43,495 bases of DNA from JBFELU01 sp041572755 (GCA_041572755.1 JBFFRY010000022.1:1-43495), one strand, 5' to 3'; shown: positions 15,695 through 24,807, counted from the first letter of the stretch. A program made the numbers and translations. The notes: generated by a model from the sequence alone, not told the origin.

Positions 15695-16138
15695 ATGCGT
15701 CTCTACTTCGCCGCCGCCCTGTTCAGCGTCCAGGAGCGCGAGTTCAACGCCCGGCTCGCCGCCTCGATCGAGGCCGTCGGCTTCGACGTCTTTCTCCCCC
15801 AGCGGGACGGGTACGAGGGTCCGCTGGATCCCGATGACGCCGAACAAGCCGATGTGGCTCGGAAGATCTTCGAAATCGACACGCGGCAGGTCCTGGGGTG
15901 CGATGTGATGCTGTGCGTCCTCGATGGGCGGGTTCCCGACGAGGGCATGGCCTTCGAGATGGGGCTCGCTCACGGCGACCGGCTTCACCAGAACCGGCAC
16001 CGGCGCCTGATCGGCCTGTCCACCGACCTCCGTCGCGGCGGCACGGCCCGCAATGCCATGCTCGCCGGTGGCCTGGACGAGGTCTATGCCGATGAAGAAT
16101 CTCTGCTGCAGCGGCTCAGCGAGATCATCGGCGACTGA
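15695..16138 (+). CDS. Nucleoside 2-deoxyribosyltransferase family protein
   Basis: 147 residues, the family size. These enzymes exchange or hydrolyse the base of deoxyribonucleosides (salvage or clean-up). Motifs: RLYFAAALFSVQEREFNARL at residues 2-21, ARKIFEIDTRQVLGCDVMLC near 54-73, and DGRVPDEGMAFEMGLAHG near 77-94. The last contains the catalytic Glu of the D-x-G-x-A-x-E-x-G motif. The ATG at 15695 has GAGAGG upstream. It converges on the MDR oxidoreductase gene with a shared terminator. Substrate not readable. Confidence 0.88.
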   Translation: MRLYFAAALFSVQEREFNARLAASIEAVGFDVFLPQRDGYEGPLDPDDAEQADVARKIFEIDTRQVLGCDVMLCVLDGRVPDEGMAFEMGLAHGDRLHQNRHRRLIGLSTDLRRGGTARNAMLAGGLDEVYADEESLLQRLSEIIGD

Positions 16139-16156
16139 GGCATCGCGTGGGGGCCC

Positions 16157-16206
16157 AGGGACCGGCCCCCAGTGCCGAGGGGGCACCCCCCCGGGAACCG
16201 GTCCCT
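16157..16206. terminator. Bidirectional nested hairpin between convergent genes
   Basis: Outer stem AGGGACCGG (16157-16165) with CCGGTCCCT (16198-16206), and inner stem GTGCC (16172-16176) with GGCAC (16182-16186). It lies 18 nt after the deoxyribosyltransferase stop and 21 nt from the stop of the opposing MDR gene. Confidence 0.65.
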
Positions 16207-16227
16207 TCGGCTCGAGCGCGCCGGGAC

Positions 16228-17211
16228 TCAGACGCCTGCCGCAACGTTGATCAGCGTCTTCCCGGATGCGTGGCCGGTGGCGATGTGCGCCATGGCGTCG
16301 GCGGTGTCACTGAGCGGATAGACCCGATCGATGACCGGGGTGACCTTGCCGGCCTCCACCAGGTCCTTGAGTGCCAACATGTCCTCTCGCTTCTCACCCG
16401 CCGCAAACGGGGCCCCGTGCTTGGGCACGACCAGCGAGGACGCCGAGGCACGCAGCATGCGACCGAACGGGCCGAGCCACTTGCCGCCCGTGGTCCCGCT
16501 GTTGGGGATGAGCTTTCCGCCCTCGGCAACGGCTCGCCTCATCTCCGACAGCGACTGGCGACCGGCGTTGTCGAGCACCACGTGGTAGGTGTCGCCGCTT
16601 CGGGTGAAGTCGTCCCGGGTGTAGTCGATCACGTGGTCGGCGCCGATCGAACGGACGAGTTCGATGTTCCCGGTGGAGCACACGCCGGTGACCTCGGCCC
16701 CCAGTGCCTTGGCGATCTGCACGGCGAAGGTTCCGACGCCACCGGAGGCACCATTCACCAGGACCTTCTGTCCCGGTTGGACCTTGGCCACGTCGCGCAT
16801 GGCACGCAGCGCGGTGATGCCGGATACGGCGATCCCGGCGGCGTGCTCGAGAGTGAGGTTGGCCGGCCTCGGCGCCAAGCGCTTCACCGACGTGACCGCA
16901 TACTCGGCGCAGGAGCCCTTGCAGGTGCCGAACACCTCATCACCGGGCCGGAACTCGGTGACGTCGGGACCGACCGCTTCGACGTACCCGGCCAAGTCGA
17001 AGCCGGGGATGTTCTTCTTTGGTCGGCGCAGCCCGAACATGAGGCGGAGGATCGGGGGCCGGCCGCTCATGAGCAGCCAGTCGCCGGCGTGAACAGCCGC
17101 GGTGTGGACTCGAACCAGCACCCCGTGTCGCTCGACGCCCGGCTTCTCGATCTCCCCCAGCCTCAGGACCTCGTGCGGCGGGCCGTATCTCTCCTGGATG
17201 ATCGCCTTCAC
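16228..17211 (-). CDS. Zinc-independent medium-chain dehydrogenase/reductase (quinone reductase-like)
   Basis: 327-residue NAD(P)H-dependent MDR enzyme. The N-terminal GroES-like half has VRVHTAAVHAGDWLLMSGRP near residues 33-52, IPGFDLAGYVEAVGPDV near 67-83 and FRPGDEVFGT near 86-95. The Rossmann half has GQKVLVNGASGGVGTFAVQI near 137-156 and IGADHVIDYTRDDF near 179-192. The structural-zinc cysteines are absent, as in the quinone oxidoreductase branch. Start: GTG at 17211 with GGAGGAG about 7 nt upstream, giving VKAIIQERYG; a longer frame to 17286 lacks homology. Substrate unknown. Confidence 0.9.
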   Translation of the reverse strand: MKAIIQERYGPPHEVLRLGEIEKPGVERHGVLVRVHTAAVHAGDWLLMSGRPPILRLMFGLRRPKKNIPGFDLAGYVEAVGPDVTEFRPGDEVFGTCKGSCAEYAVTSVKRLAPRPANLTLEHAAGIAVSGITALRAMRDVAKVQPGQKVLVNGASGGVGTFAVQIAKALGAEVTGVCSTGNIELVRSIGADHVIDYTRDDFTRSGDTYHVVLDNAGRQSLSEMRRAVAEGGKLIPNSGTTGGKWLGPFGRMLRASASSLVVPKHGAPFAAGEKREDMLALKDLVEAGKVTPVIDRVYPLSDTADAMAHIATGHASGKTLINVAAGV

Positions 17212-17543
17212 CGGTTGTCTCCTCCGCCCGTCGGGAACTCGGCACCCAAGCATCACAGCAGAGCAGAGATCAAGAAAGTCGGCCAATCCGTCGCATCATG
17301 GTGGCAGCGCCGCCCCGAGGACAGGTTCCTGGGAACCGGCACCCGCGATGACATCACGGTGAGGCGGGCCTCCGACGCGTGGAACGGTCTCCGTCGGGTG
17401 CCCGCCGCCCGCCCTCGAAGAGACGGCCCGTGGACCTGTCCGAACCGAGATCGACCGGGCACGGGGCGTGCGACGCTCCGCCAATCGGGTGGTGATCCGA
17501 TGGCTAGGGTCGGGGTGTCAAGGCCACAAGCGGGAGATGGACC
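17212..17543. other. 332-bp intergenic region, no gene supported
   Basis: Separates the divergent MDR and DUF4389 genes. Both ends carry ribosome sites (GGAGGAG toward 17211, GGGAGATGG toward 17544). Short frames inside have arginine/proline-rich frame-shadow composition. I see no repeat, hairpin of note or clear promoter box. Confidence 0.5.
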
Positions 17544-18944
17544 ATGAAGCCCGGCCGGATCATCGCCATTGTGGTGGGAGCCCTCCTCGCAATCCCGTCG
17601 TTCGCGATCTTCGTTGGGGGGGCGGCGCTGACCGTCGCCTACGCCGTCGAACGCGGTGACGACGGCTACTTCGATGAGACGTTGGATCGCCTCAGCACGG
17701 CCACGGCGGCCATCACGACTCTCGATGCCGATTTCAGCACGGATCCCGGCCCGAGATGGGTGTTCGACTTCCTCGACGTCTCGGTGCGCCTGCAACTCGA
17801 TCCCGTCGATCGGGCCTCCGATTTGTTCGTGGGCGTCGGACCGGAGATGGACGTCGAGGCGTACCTCGATGGGGTCGCCCGGGATGAGATCCGGGACGTC
17901 CGGTTCGGGGGTGAAGTCCGGTACCGCGGCGTAGCCGGAGATCGAACGCCTGCGCCTCCCGGGGAGCAGGGCTTCTGGGTCGCCTCCGCTTCCGGAAGCG
18001 GGGCGCTGCATCTCGAGTGGGAGGTGGAGGAGGGCGAGTGGGTTGCCGTGCTGATGAACGCCGACGGATCCCCGGGGGTCTTCGCCGACGTCACCGTCGG
18101 GATCCGCTCCGGGGCACTCCTGGCCATCGGCATCGCGATGCTGGCCGTCGGAGCCTTGTTGCTGGCGGGGGCTGTGGCGATCATCTTGGCGGGCGCCCGG
18201 CGCCCTTCACCCGAAGCAGAAGCCGAGGAGGCGCCGACTCCGGAGCCTGCCCCGGCGGCGGCGCACCCCCTGCGCCTGGAGGCGGAAATCGACAGCCCCC
18301 TCTCGCCATGGATGTGGCTGGTCAAGTGGTTCCTGGCGATCCCGCATTTCATCGTGCTCGCCCTTCTTTGGGTGGCCTTCGCGGTGCTGACGGTCTTCGC
18401 CGGGATCGCCATCCTGTTCACCGGCCGCTACCCGAGAGGGATCTTCGAGTTCAACGTGGGTGTGATGCGCTGGAGCTGGAGGGTCCTCTACTACGCCGCA
18501 TCGGGGGGCCTGGGCACCGACCGCTACCCGCCTTTCAGCCTCGAAGGCAAGGCCGACTTCCCGGCAAGCCTGGATGTGGCCTATCCGGCTCAGCTGTCTC
18601 GGGGGCTCGTGCTCGTCAAGTGGTGGCTCCTGGCCATCCCGCACTACCTGGTGCTGGTCTTCATGGTCGGGTCCGGATGGTGGTGGAGCGACGGCTGGGG
18701 GGCCGACGCGATGACGTGGAGCGGGGGCCTGCTCGGCGTGCTGGTGCTCATCGCCGCCGTGACACTCCTTTTCACGACCCGCTACCCGCAGCCGCTGTTC
18801 GATCTCATCATCGGCCTCAACCGCTGGGCATTCCGGGTGTTCATCTATGCCGCGCTCATGACGGATGAGTATCCACCGTTCCGGCTCGATCAAGGCGGGC
18901 GTGAGACAACCGGCGGAGATGGGGTCCACACCCAGACCGGATAG
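17544..18944 (+). CDS. Membrane protein with two DUF4389 domains
   Basis: 466 residues. An N-terminal membrane helix (residues 5-35) and an exported beta-rich region to about 185 precede a second helix near 189-215. A cytosolic Pro/Glu/Ala linker follows to 245. The C-terminus holds two copies of a DUF4389-like unit. Copy one reads WLVKWFLAIPHFIVLALLWV then ILFTGRYPRGIFEFNVGVMR. Copy two reads VKWWLLAIPHYLVLVFMVGS then TTRYPQPLFDLIIGLNRW. Each ends in YPPFxL (RYPPFSL and EYPPFRL). Function unknown; the family is common in actinobacteria. GGGAGATGG precedes the ATG. Monocistronic. Confidence 0.85.
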   Translation: MKPGRIIAIVVGALLAIPSFAIFVGGAALTVAYAVERGDDGYFDETLDRLSTATAAITTLDADFSTDPGPRWVFDFLDVSVRLQLDPVDRASDLFVGVGPEMDVEAYLDGVARDEIRDVRFGGEVRYRGVAGDRTPAPPGEQGFWVASASGSGALHLEWEVEEGEWVAVLMNADGSPGVFADVTVGIRSGALLAIGIAMLAVGALLLAGAVAIILAGARRPSPEAEAEEAPTPEPAPAAAHPLRLEAEIDSPLSPWMWLVKWFLAIPHFIVLALLWVAFAVLTVFAGIAILFTGRYPRGIFEFNVGVMRWSWRVLYYAASGGLGTDRYPPFSLEGKADFPASLDVAYPAQLSRGLVLVKWWLLAIPHYLVLVFMVGSGWWWSDGWGADAMTWSGGLLGVLVLIAAVTLLFTTRYPQPLFDLIIGLNRWAFRVFIYAALMTDEYPPFRLDQGGRETTGGDGVHTQTG

Positions 18945-19196
18945 CCACGGGTAGGCAACACGCGACCGAGAAGTCCGTTCAACACAGACACATCGCTCCG
19001 TTGCCGGCTTGGAGGCCTCTTCCCCGGAGCCCAGCAGAACCGTCCCTGGAGCATTGCGCCCTCGACCTGCTGATGGTCGAGTTGACGGGAAGGGGTGTCG
19101 CCCGGCTGACCCGGTGCGCCGTCACGCGCCATACTTGGCGTAGTGGAGAGGGGATCGGCGCTCCGCAGGTCCCCTTCAAGGTGATGGAGGTGAACT

Positions 19197-19517
19197 ATGC
19201 CTCGCTACATGATCCAAGCATCGTTGACCGCCGAGGGATTGAAAGGCACCCTCGCTGATGGCGGCACGAAGCGCAAGGCCCTTCTCGAAGGGACCGTCGG
19301 GGCCCTCGGCGGAACGCTTGAAGCCTTCTACTACTCGTTCGGTGACCACGACGTGGTCGGCATCGCCGACATGCCCGACAACGTTTCAGCCGCGGCCTTC
19401 GCAGCGACGGTGGCTGCTGCCGGAGTGGCTCAAACGACGAGCACCGTTCTGATCACCCCTGAGGAGATGGACCAGGTCGCCGCGAAGACGGTGAAATACC
19501 AGCCTCCGGGAGCCTGA
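19197..19517 (+). CDS. GYD domain protein
   Basis: 106 residues, the normal size for the GYD family, small alpha-beta proteins of unknown function with a ferredoxin-like fold. Visible pattern: MPRYMIQASLTAEGLKGTLA at the start, GGTKRKALLEGTVGALGGTL near 22-41, EAFYYSFGDHDVVGIADMPD near 42-61, then a helix rich in Ala and STVLITPEEMD near 81-91. GGAGG lies 7 nt before the ATG. Upstream, CATACT (about 60 nt before the start) could be a -10 box, but this is weak. Stands alone between DUF4389 and the convergent regulator. Confidence 0.88.
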   Translation: MPRYMIQASLTAEGLKGTLADGGTKRKALLEGTVGALGGTLEAFYYSFGDHDVVGIADMPDNVSAAAFAATVAAAGVAQTTSTVLITPEEMDQVAAKTVKYQPPGA

Positions 19518-19608
19518 TGCCAAGGGATCCCCGGGTTGTCGCTCGCTGACTAACGCTCGGCTGCCCGCCGGTCACCGGCGCGAGGCGTGGACAGAGAGAC
19601 CGGTTGCA

Positions 19609-22272
19609 TCAACCTGCCGCCGTCTGAGTGATGGTGCGGGCGTGTTGGACGGCCTGGTGGCGTGTCATGCTGAGGCCTTCTGCCCATGCATCCTCAAACC
19701 TGTCCGGCGCGAGGTTCCTGCGAGCAGCAGCGAGGGCTTCGTCGAAGGCGACTTGCTCGGCAAGCCTGGCGGATACGCCGAGGCGTTGTCGGAGCGTCGT
19801 GGTTGCCGCGAGGAGGGAAGCGGCGGCCCGGGGTTGGTCGGCTTGGGTGGCGAGCAACGCCACATGATCCAGGGCGTGGGCGAGGCAGATCTGGTTTCCG
19901 AGGGTGTTGAACGCCTTGACCGCTTCGGAGAGGTGAGCGCCTGCCTCGTCGATACGTCGGGCGTCAAGAGCGATCGGGCCGAGCAGATCGAGGAGGTGTC
20001 CGAGAAGGTTGCGCTCGCCGAACTGCCGAGCTCCCTCAACCATCGGTTCGAGCTTCGCCATGAGATCTTCGGCCACCTCAGGGGTCATCTTGTTGTTCCT
20101 CCACACCTCGGCGTGGTCGAGGACGGTTTGCATGAACGTCACGTAGCCGATGCCAAGGAGATCGCCGGTGCTTTGGAAGTTTGCCAACCCTTCTTCCCCG
20201 TATCGCCGGGCGGCATCCATCTCCAGACGCCAGGTCTCGTTGGTCATGAGGTACGCCAGGGCCCAACCCTCAATGCGGGGAGCCTCGATCTCTTCTGCGA
20301 TGCGCCGCGCTTCGGTGAGCCGTTCCTCAGCTTGTTGATGGTCGGACATACTCATCGAGAATTCCCCAGCACCGATGAGCAGCTTGGCCCGCACGCGAGG
20401 GGAGACCGGCTCGTCGACTGCAAGAAGGCGTCTGAACCATGAACCTGATTCGCCGAAATGCGAATGCAGCCACCAGAAGTGGGCGATGTCGGCAGCGATG
20501 CGCAGGGCCGGTTCTACATCGCCGGAGGCCATCGATCGGTCCAGAATCGCCCTCAGGTTGTCGTGATCTGCCTCCAGGGCCTCCAGGGCCTCCAGTTGGT
20601 CGGGAGTGGAGACGAGCCGCCCTTGTTCCGCCGCCCAGGAGGTGAACCACCGGGTGTGCGCCGTGAGTGTCACATCTGTCTCACCCGCAGACTCGAGTAG
20701 CTCCCATGCGTAGTGGCGGATCGTCTCGAGGAGCCCGAATCTTCGGGCCCCGGCGCGAGAGGACGTCACCACCAGGGATTTGTCCACCAGTTGGGTGAGA
20801 AGGTCGAGTGGGTCCCCATCGGGACCCTCTTCATCGGCGCACACCGCCTGCACAGCATCCAGTGTGAATCCGCCGCGGAATACCGCCAGGCGGCGGAACA
20901 ACTGCTGCTCCTCGCCTGTCAGCAACTCGTAGCTCCAGCCAATGGCGGCACGCAGAGTCTGTTGGCGAGGGAGCGCGGTGCGGGCGCTCTTGGTGAGAAG
21001 AGCGAGTCGGTCATCCAGCCGCTCGGCGATCTGACGCGGGGAGAGGGCGCTCACTCTGGCGGCGGCCAGTTCTATGGCGAGGGGGATGCCGTCGAGCCGG
21101 TCGCAGATCTCGGCGCACGCAGCAGCGTTGTCTCTGCTCAGCGAGAACTCTCGATCGGCGAGCCGGGCCCGATCGACAAACAACCTGATCGACTCGACGC
21201 CACCCAACAGGTCGGGGTCGATTCCGGCGACGCGATGTGGCATTGGCGGCAACGTCCACACCATCTCGCCGGGGACACCCAATGGTTCCCGGCTCGTTGC
21301 CAGTAGACGGACTGCTGGGCAGGAACGGAGCAGTTGGTCCGCCAGCACGGCCACCCCCTCGACGAGGTGCTCACAGTTGTCCAACACGATCAGTGCCTCT
21401 TTGTTGGAAGTCACGTCCAGCAATGTCGCGGCGATGGGCCGGTCAGCTTGTTCTTGCACGCCCATGGCCACTGCCATCTGTTTGGGTATCAGGTCTGGAT
21501 CGCTCAGCGTTCCCAGCTGTATCAGCCACACGCCATCTCGGTAGTGGCCGGTGGCACCGGCCGCCACCTGCAGGGCGACCCGGGTCTTGCCGACGCCCCC
21601 GACACCGGTGATCGTCAAGAGGCGGGTGTCGTTCAGCAGCTTCCCCACCTGGTCGAGATCTCCCTCCCGACCCACGAACGAGGTGAGTTCAACCGGCAGG
21701 TTGTTGGGAGTCACGTCGAGGGTCCGCAACGGAGGGAACTCGTGGGCCAGCTCGGGATGACAGGCCTGGAAGACCAGCTCAGGTGTCGATAGATCTTTCA
21801 GTCGGTGCTCTCCCAGTTCCAACAGGCTGATCCCTTCCGGCAGTTGACCAGCCACGATCTGCTCGCATGCCGACGACACCAGCACCTGACCCCCACCGGC
21901 GGCCGCCATCAGGCGGGCTCCCCGATTCAGTGCGGATCCGAAGTAATCCCCGCCCCGCTCCTCCGCTTCTCCGGTATGGAGCCCCATCCGTACCCTCACC
22001 GCCGCCTCTCCCCACTCAGCAGCATCCAACGCGCGCTGTGCCTCCACCGCAGCTGACAGGGCATCACCGGCCCTCGCAAAGGCGGCCGCGAAGGCATCCC
22101 CGGCAGTAGAGAAGACATATCCGTGATGGGTCCCTATGGCTGATCGCATGATGCGATCGTGGACAGCGAGCGCGGCCCCCATCGAGTCGGGATGGTCCTG
22201 CCACAATCTCGTGGAACCCTCGATATCGGAAAACAGGAACGTCACCGTTCCGGTTGGGCGCTGAGCCACCAT
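19609..22272 (-). CDS. Class III adenylate/guanylate cyclase-like regulator with NB-ARC-type ATPase and TPR region
   Basis: 887 residues. The cyclase homology domain is at 1-165: TVTFLFSDIEGSTRLW holds the first metal Asp, YVFSTAGDAFAAAFARAGDA the second, and GDYFGSALNRGARLMAAAGG the Asn/Arg pair. A linker (LPVELTSFVGREGDLDQVGK) leads into a signalling ATPase with P-loop TGVGGVGKTRVALQV near 235-250, Walker B-like ALIVLDNCEHLV near 306-317 and LLATSREPLGVPGE near 338-351. From about 600 the protein is helical repeat (TPR-like). There is no C-terminal HTH, unlike LuxR/LAL proteins, so output is probably a second messenger or protein contact. The ATG at 22272 is chosen because the conserved N-terminus starts there. 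Such proteins are abundant in actinobacteria; targets are unknown. Confidence 0.88.
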   Translation of the reverse strand: MVAQRPTGTVTFLFSDIEGSTRLWQDHPDSMGAALAVHDRIMRSAIGTHHGYVFSTAGDAFAAAFARAGDALSAAVEAQRALDAAEWGEAAVRVRMGLHTGEAEERGGDYFGSALNRGARLMAAAGGGQVLVSSACEQIVAGQLPEGISLLELGEHRLKDLSTPELVFQACHPELAHEFPPLRTLDVTPNNLPVELTSFVGREGDLDQVGKLLNDTRLLTITGVGGVGKTRVALQVAAGATGHYRDGVWLIQLGTLSDPDLIPKQMAVAMGVQEQADRPIAATLLDVTSNKEALIVLDNCEHLVEGVAVLADQLLRSCPAVRLLATSREPLGVPGEMVWTLPPMPHRVAGIDPDLLGGVESIRLFVDRARLADREFSLSRDNAAACAEICDRLDGIPLAIELAAARVSALSPRQIAERLDDRLALLTKSARTALPRQQTLRAAIGWSYELLTGEEQQLFRRLAVFRGGFTLDAVQAVCADEEGPDGDPLDLLTQLVDKSLVVTSSRAGARRFGLLETIRHYAWELLESAGETDVTLTAHTRWFTSWAAEQGRLVSTPDQLEALEALEADHDNLRAILDRSMASGDVEPALRIAADIAHFWWLHSHFGESGSWFRRLLAVDEPVSPRVRAKLLIGAGEFSMSMSDHQQAEERLTEARRIAEEIEAPRIEGWALAYLMTNETWRLEMDAARRYGEEGLANFQSTGDLLGIGYVTFMQTVLDHAEVWRNNKMTPEVAEDLMAKLEPMVEGARQFGERNLLGHLLDLLGPIALDARRIDEAGAHLSEAVKAFNTLGNQICLAHALDHVALLATQADQPRAAASLLAATTTLRQRLGVSARLAEQVAFDEALAAARRNLAPDRFEDAWAEGLSMTRHQAVQHARTITQTAAG

Positions 22273-22656
22273 TTCCTCACCCACCCCGCGAGTATGCGCT
22301 GTCGCCGCCAGGCCTGGCAAGCGCGCGTTGGGTCGGGAGCCTGGTGCGCACCGGGGAGCGCCTTGCCAGAGGGGTCTTGGGAACGACGAGGATCTTCCCA
22401 CCCGCTGGATGAGGCCGCCTCCAACGGCTTTGGGGTCTCCTCATGGAAGAGCGGCAACCAGATCGTGGGGTCGGGCGGCACGAGCGCTCCCCCGGCCACG
22501 CAGAGATCTCGTACCTGCCCCCAGGAAGCCGCTTGCTGATCCCCATCCCAGAAGCGGCCAGGCCGTTCACCTCCCGGTGGGACCCACCGCGCGCCGACAT
22601 GCCCTGCCACCCTGCTCGTTGTTCGGCATCTTGCTCGCTATCGTCGCCGTCACTCA
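22273..22656. other. 384-bp intergenic region, no gene supported
   Basis: Between the divergent cyclase-type regulator and the squalene/phytoene-synthase-like gene. A minus-strand frame covering most of it (22242-22610) includes VAGGALVPPDPTIWLPLFHE, which reads somewhat like protein. It overlaps the regulator start out of frame and has no ribosome site, so I do not call it. TATCGT 12 nt before the ATG at 22657 is a possible -10 box. Confidence 0.4.
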
Positions 22657-23715
22657 ATGAACCTCCCGTTCGCTCTTCGTCGTCCCTGGTTGCTGGTACG
22701 CGGTGCCCGCGCCGATCGCGATCGGCCTGACCTCGACCACCTTGCGGCAATCGAGGACCCAATGGGTTTCGTGTGGGCCATCCTCCCTCACGCCGCCCGC
22801 ACGTTCGCTTCGAGCATCCTGATGCTCCCCGCACCCCAAGCCCGGACCGCAGCTGTGGCCTACCTGTACTGCCGGATGCTCGACACCTACGAGGATCTCG
22901 GCGGCACCACCGATCGCGAGGCCGCCCTCGAGATGTTCGCAGCCCGCATCACGACGCTGGAGCCACCGCCTCCGGTGCCGAGTCCGACAGCCAGGAACGA
23001 TCGGGACCGGGTGCACCTGCTCCTCCTCGAACGCTGCCAATTGGTAGACCGAGTGTTCGCCGCGCTCCCGGACGCCGACCGGCAAGCTGTCACTGAACTG
23101 GTGCAGGCGATGGCCGACGGCATGGTCTGGTCGGCGCGACGGTTTGCGGAACAGGGGGGAGTGCTGGTCGACGCCGAACAGCTCAGCCGCTACTGCCATT
23201 ACGTCATCGGCGAACCCGTCCTGTTCACGCTGCTGCTGGTGAGGAAGACGGAACTCACCGCTGAGCAGCATCGCGACGCTCTCGCCGCCAGCGAGCTCAT
23301 CCAACTCGCCAACATCACCCGGGACGTTGAGCGCGACTTGGCGCGCGGCATCGGCTACCACCCCTCACTACTCCCCTACCTCGGGAGCACCGACGCGATC
23401 GCGCCCGTCAGGAATGCACGCGGGCGCCTCATGGCCCAGGCACTCCCGCACGCTCCCGCCTACAGGCGACTGGCGGAGCAATTGGCCACCGAACGATTCA
23501 GCCTGGCGCGCGCCTCCGCCGTCCTCATGCTCCTCCACACAGACCGCCATTACCGGTGGTGTGCCCGTCGGATCGGGCACCCCGGGTGGCGAGGACCCCG
23601 CCGGACCGTGACGATCATGCTCGCCTCGTTTCTCGCCGGTATCTCCCGCAGTTGGTCGCAGCGAATAATGCGAAGAGTGGAACAAGACTTCCTCTCGGCA
23701 GCAGAGACCATCTAG
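22657..23715 (+). CDS. Squalene/phytoene synthase-like head-to-head prenyl synthase
   Basis: 352 residues, all-helical isoprenoid synthase. LPHAARTFASSILMLPAP at 43-60 matches the start of the active-site cavity in squalene synthases (P-x-x-S-R-T-F). The first Asp-rich motif is LDTYEDLGG at 75-83 (Asp76-x3-Asp80). The second is QLANITRDVERDLARG at 216-231 (Asp223-x3-Asp227), close to the family's QLTNILRDVxEDxxRG. Both metal-binding motifs are intact, so the enzyme is probably active on prenyl diphosphates; whether the product is squalene or a carotenoid precursor cannot be told. No desaturase, cyclase or hpn/crt gene is nearby. A gene for a BMC-type protein follows 102 bp later on the same strand. 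Confidence 0.85.
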   Translation: MNLPFALRRPWLLVRGARADRDRPDLDHLAAIEDPMGFVWAILPHAARTFASSILMLPAPQARTAAVAYLYCRMLDTYEDLGGTTDREAALEMFAARITTLEPPPPVPSPTARNDRDRVHLLLLERCQLVDRVFAALPDADRQAVTELVQAMADGMVWSARRFAEQGGVLVDAEQLSRYCHYVIGEPVLFTLLLVRKTELTAEQHRDALAASELIQLANITRDVERDLARGIGYHPSLLPYLGSTDAIAPVRNARGRLMAQALPHAPAYRRLAEQLATERFSLARASAVLMLLHTDRHYRWCARRIGHPGWRGPRRTVTIMLASFLAGISRSWSQRIMRRVEQDFLSAAETI

Positions 23716-23817
23716 AACGGCCCGTTCGACCCAGCGAAGCACTTCGGCCTGCTCTTGCTTCCGGAGCGCCGCGCCGATGCCCTAGCCTGCGCAGGCACAT
23801 CCCGTCAAGGAGATGCG

Positions 23818-24462
23818 TTGGCCGACACACGATCGACCGCCGAGATCGACCTCCGAGCATGGGTGTTCATCGACGACCTCCAACCCGGGTTGGCGTCGTT
23901 TCTCCAGTCGGTTGTGATGGGTTTCTACCCCCGGGCACATCAGGTCTCGCTGTTCGTGGAAGTCACTCCGGGCATCGCCATCAACGTGCTCACCGACATC
24001 GCCCTCAAGAACTCGTCTGTGGAGCCGGGCATCCAGTACACGGAGCGGTATAACGGACTGCTGGAGATTCACCACGACCGTGCGGCCGAGGTCCAGAAGG
24101 CCGGCAAGGCGATCCTTGGGGAGCTCGGCATGACCGAGGCCGACCGGTGGCCTCCGCAGATCCTCGCCAGTCAGTTGATCGAGGACATTGATGGCCACCA
24201 GGCCCAGCCGGTGAACCGGATGGCACGCGGTGACGTCCTCGTGCCGGGGGAAACCCTCCTGATCATCGAGGTGCTGCCGGCCGCCAATGCGCTGATGGCC
24301 GCCAACGAGGCCGAAAAGGCAGCCACGCTGAGAGTTCTGGATGTCGAGGGCGCCGGTTCGATGGGCCGCATCTACATGAGTGGTCGACGGGATGAGATGA
24401 GGACCGCCGAAGCCGCCGCCCGGGCCTCGTTCGAGGAGTTCAAGAGCCGACCGCGGGACTAG
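23818..24462 (+). CDS. Tandem BMC-domain (microcompartment shell-type) protein
   Basis: 214 residues from a TTG at 23818 with AAGGAGA 4-6 nt upstream; the frame extends further 5' but the conserved part starts after TTG. Two units resemble the BMC fold (strand-helix-strand-strand-helix). Unit one, about 43-102: VSLFVEVTPGIAINVLTDIA then LLEIHHDRAAEVQKAGKAIL. Unit two, about 145-204: TLLIIEVLPAANALMAANEA then VEGAGSMGRIYMSGRRDEM. The pattern E-x-x-P-G/A-x-x-A at the first turn and G-x-G-x-x-G-R-x-Y-x-x-G before the last helix is that of BMC shell proteins. Shell proteins tile polyhedral organelles and normally sit in loci with hexamer, pentamer and enzyme genes; none are in this window. It follows the prenyl synthase on the same strand. 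Identity rests on pattern and recalled relatives. Confidence 0.65.
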   Translation: MADTRSTAEIDLRAWVFIDDLQPGLASFLQSVVMGFYPRAHQVSLFVEVTPGIAINVLTDIALKNSSVEPGIQYTERYNGLLEIHHDRAAEVQKAGKAILGELGMTEADRWPPQILASQLIEDIDGHQAQPVNRMARGDVLVPGETLLIIEVLPAANALMAANEAEKAATLRVLDVEGAGSMGRIYMSGRRDEMRTAEAAARASFEEFKSRPRD

Positions 24463-24580
24463 CGGGTGGGCTCTCCCGCTGGAACCCGATCTTCTCCGAT
24501 CACCTCTCAAGGTGGCGGGAGCCGCCAACATGAACGTAACCCTCCAGGAGGTAGGCCTCACCGGAGGGTCGGGTTCTTGC

Positions 24581-24655
24581 AGTGTCGGAGGGCCTTCTGT
24601 AGATAGACCAGACCCCTCGTGGCGGATCAGGGAGTGGCCGCCGCCGAGTATCGTT
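24581..24655 (+). repeat. Dispersed intergenic repeat, copy R1
   Basis: Starts AGTGTCGGAGGGCCTT and aligns almost without gaps over about 75 bp to the copies at 27901, 30406 and 34797. This is the most diverged copy. It lies 118 bp after the BMC-type gene. See the repeat finding for shared structure. Confidence 0.65.
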
Positions 24656-24807
24656 GCATCTCCCTGATGCGGTCGCGGATACTTGTTCGGCCTTCACTCG
24701 GGCAAGCCATGGAGGTTTCGGGGGTCCCGTCGGCGGTCCTTCCTTCGGGGCCTCGCCGAGAGAACGGGTTATGAGCGTCTCTTGGCTGGAACGGGTCGTG
24801 GCATGGG

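Noticed and set aside
19566..19580. CGCCGGT-C-ACCGGCG palindrome near the regulator stop
   Set aside because: One-base spacer cannot form a usable hairpin loop, and such GC palindromes are frequent at this composition.
22242..22610. 122-codon minus frame in the gap before the prenyl synthase
   Set aside because: Partly protein-like, but it overlaps the regulator start out of frame, has no ribosome site and no family pattern.
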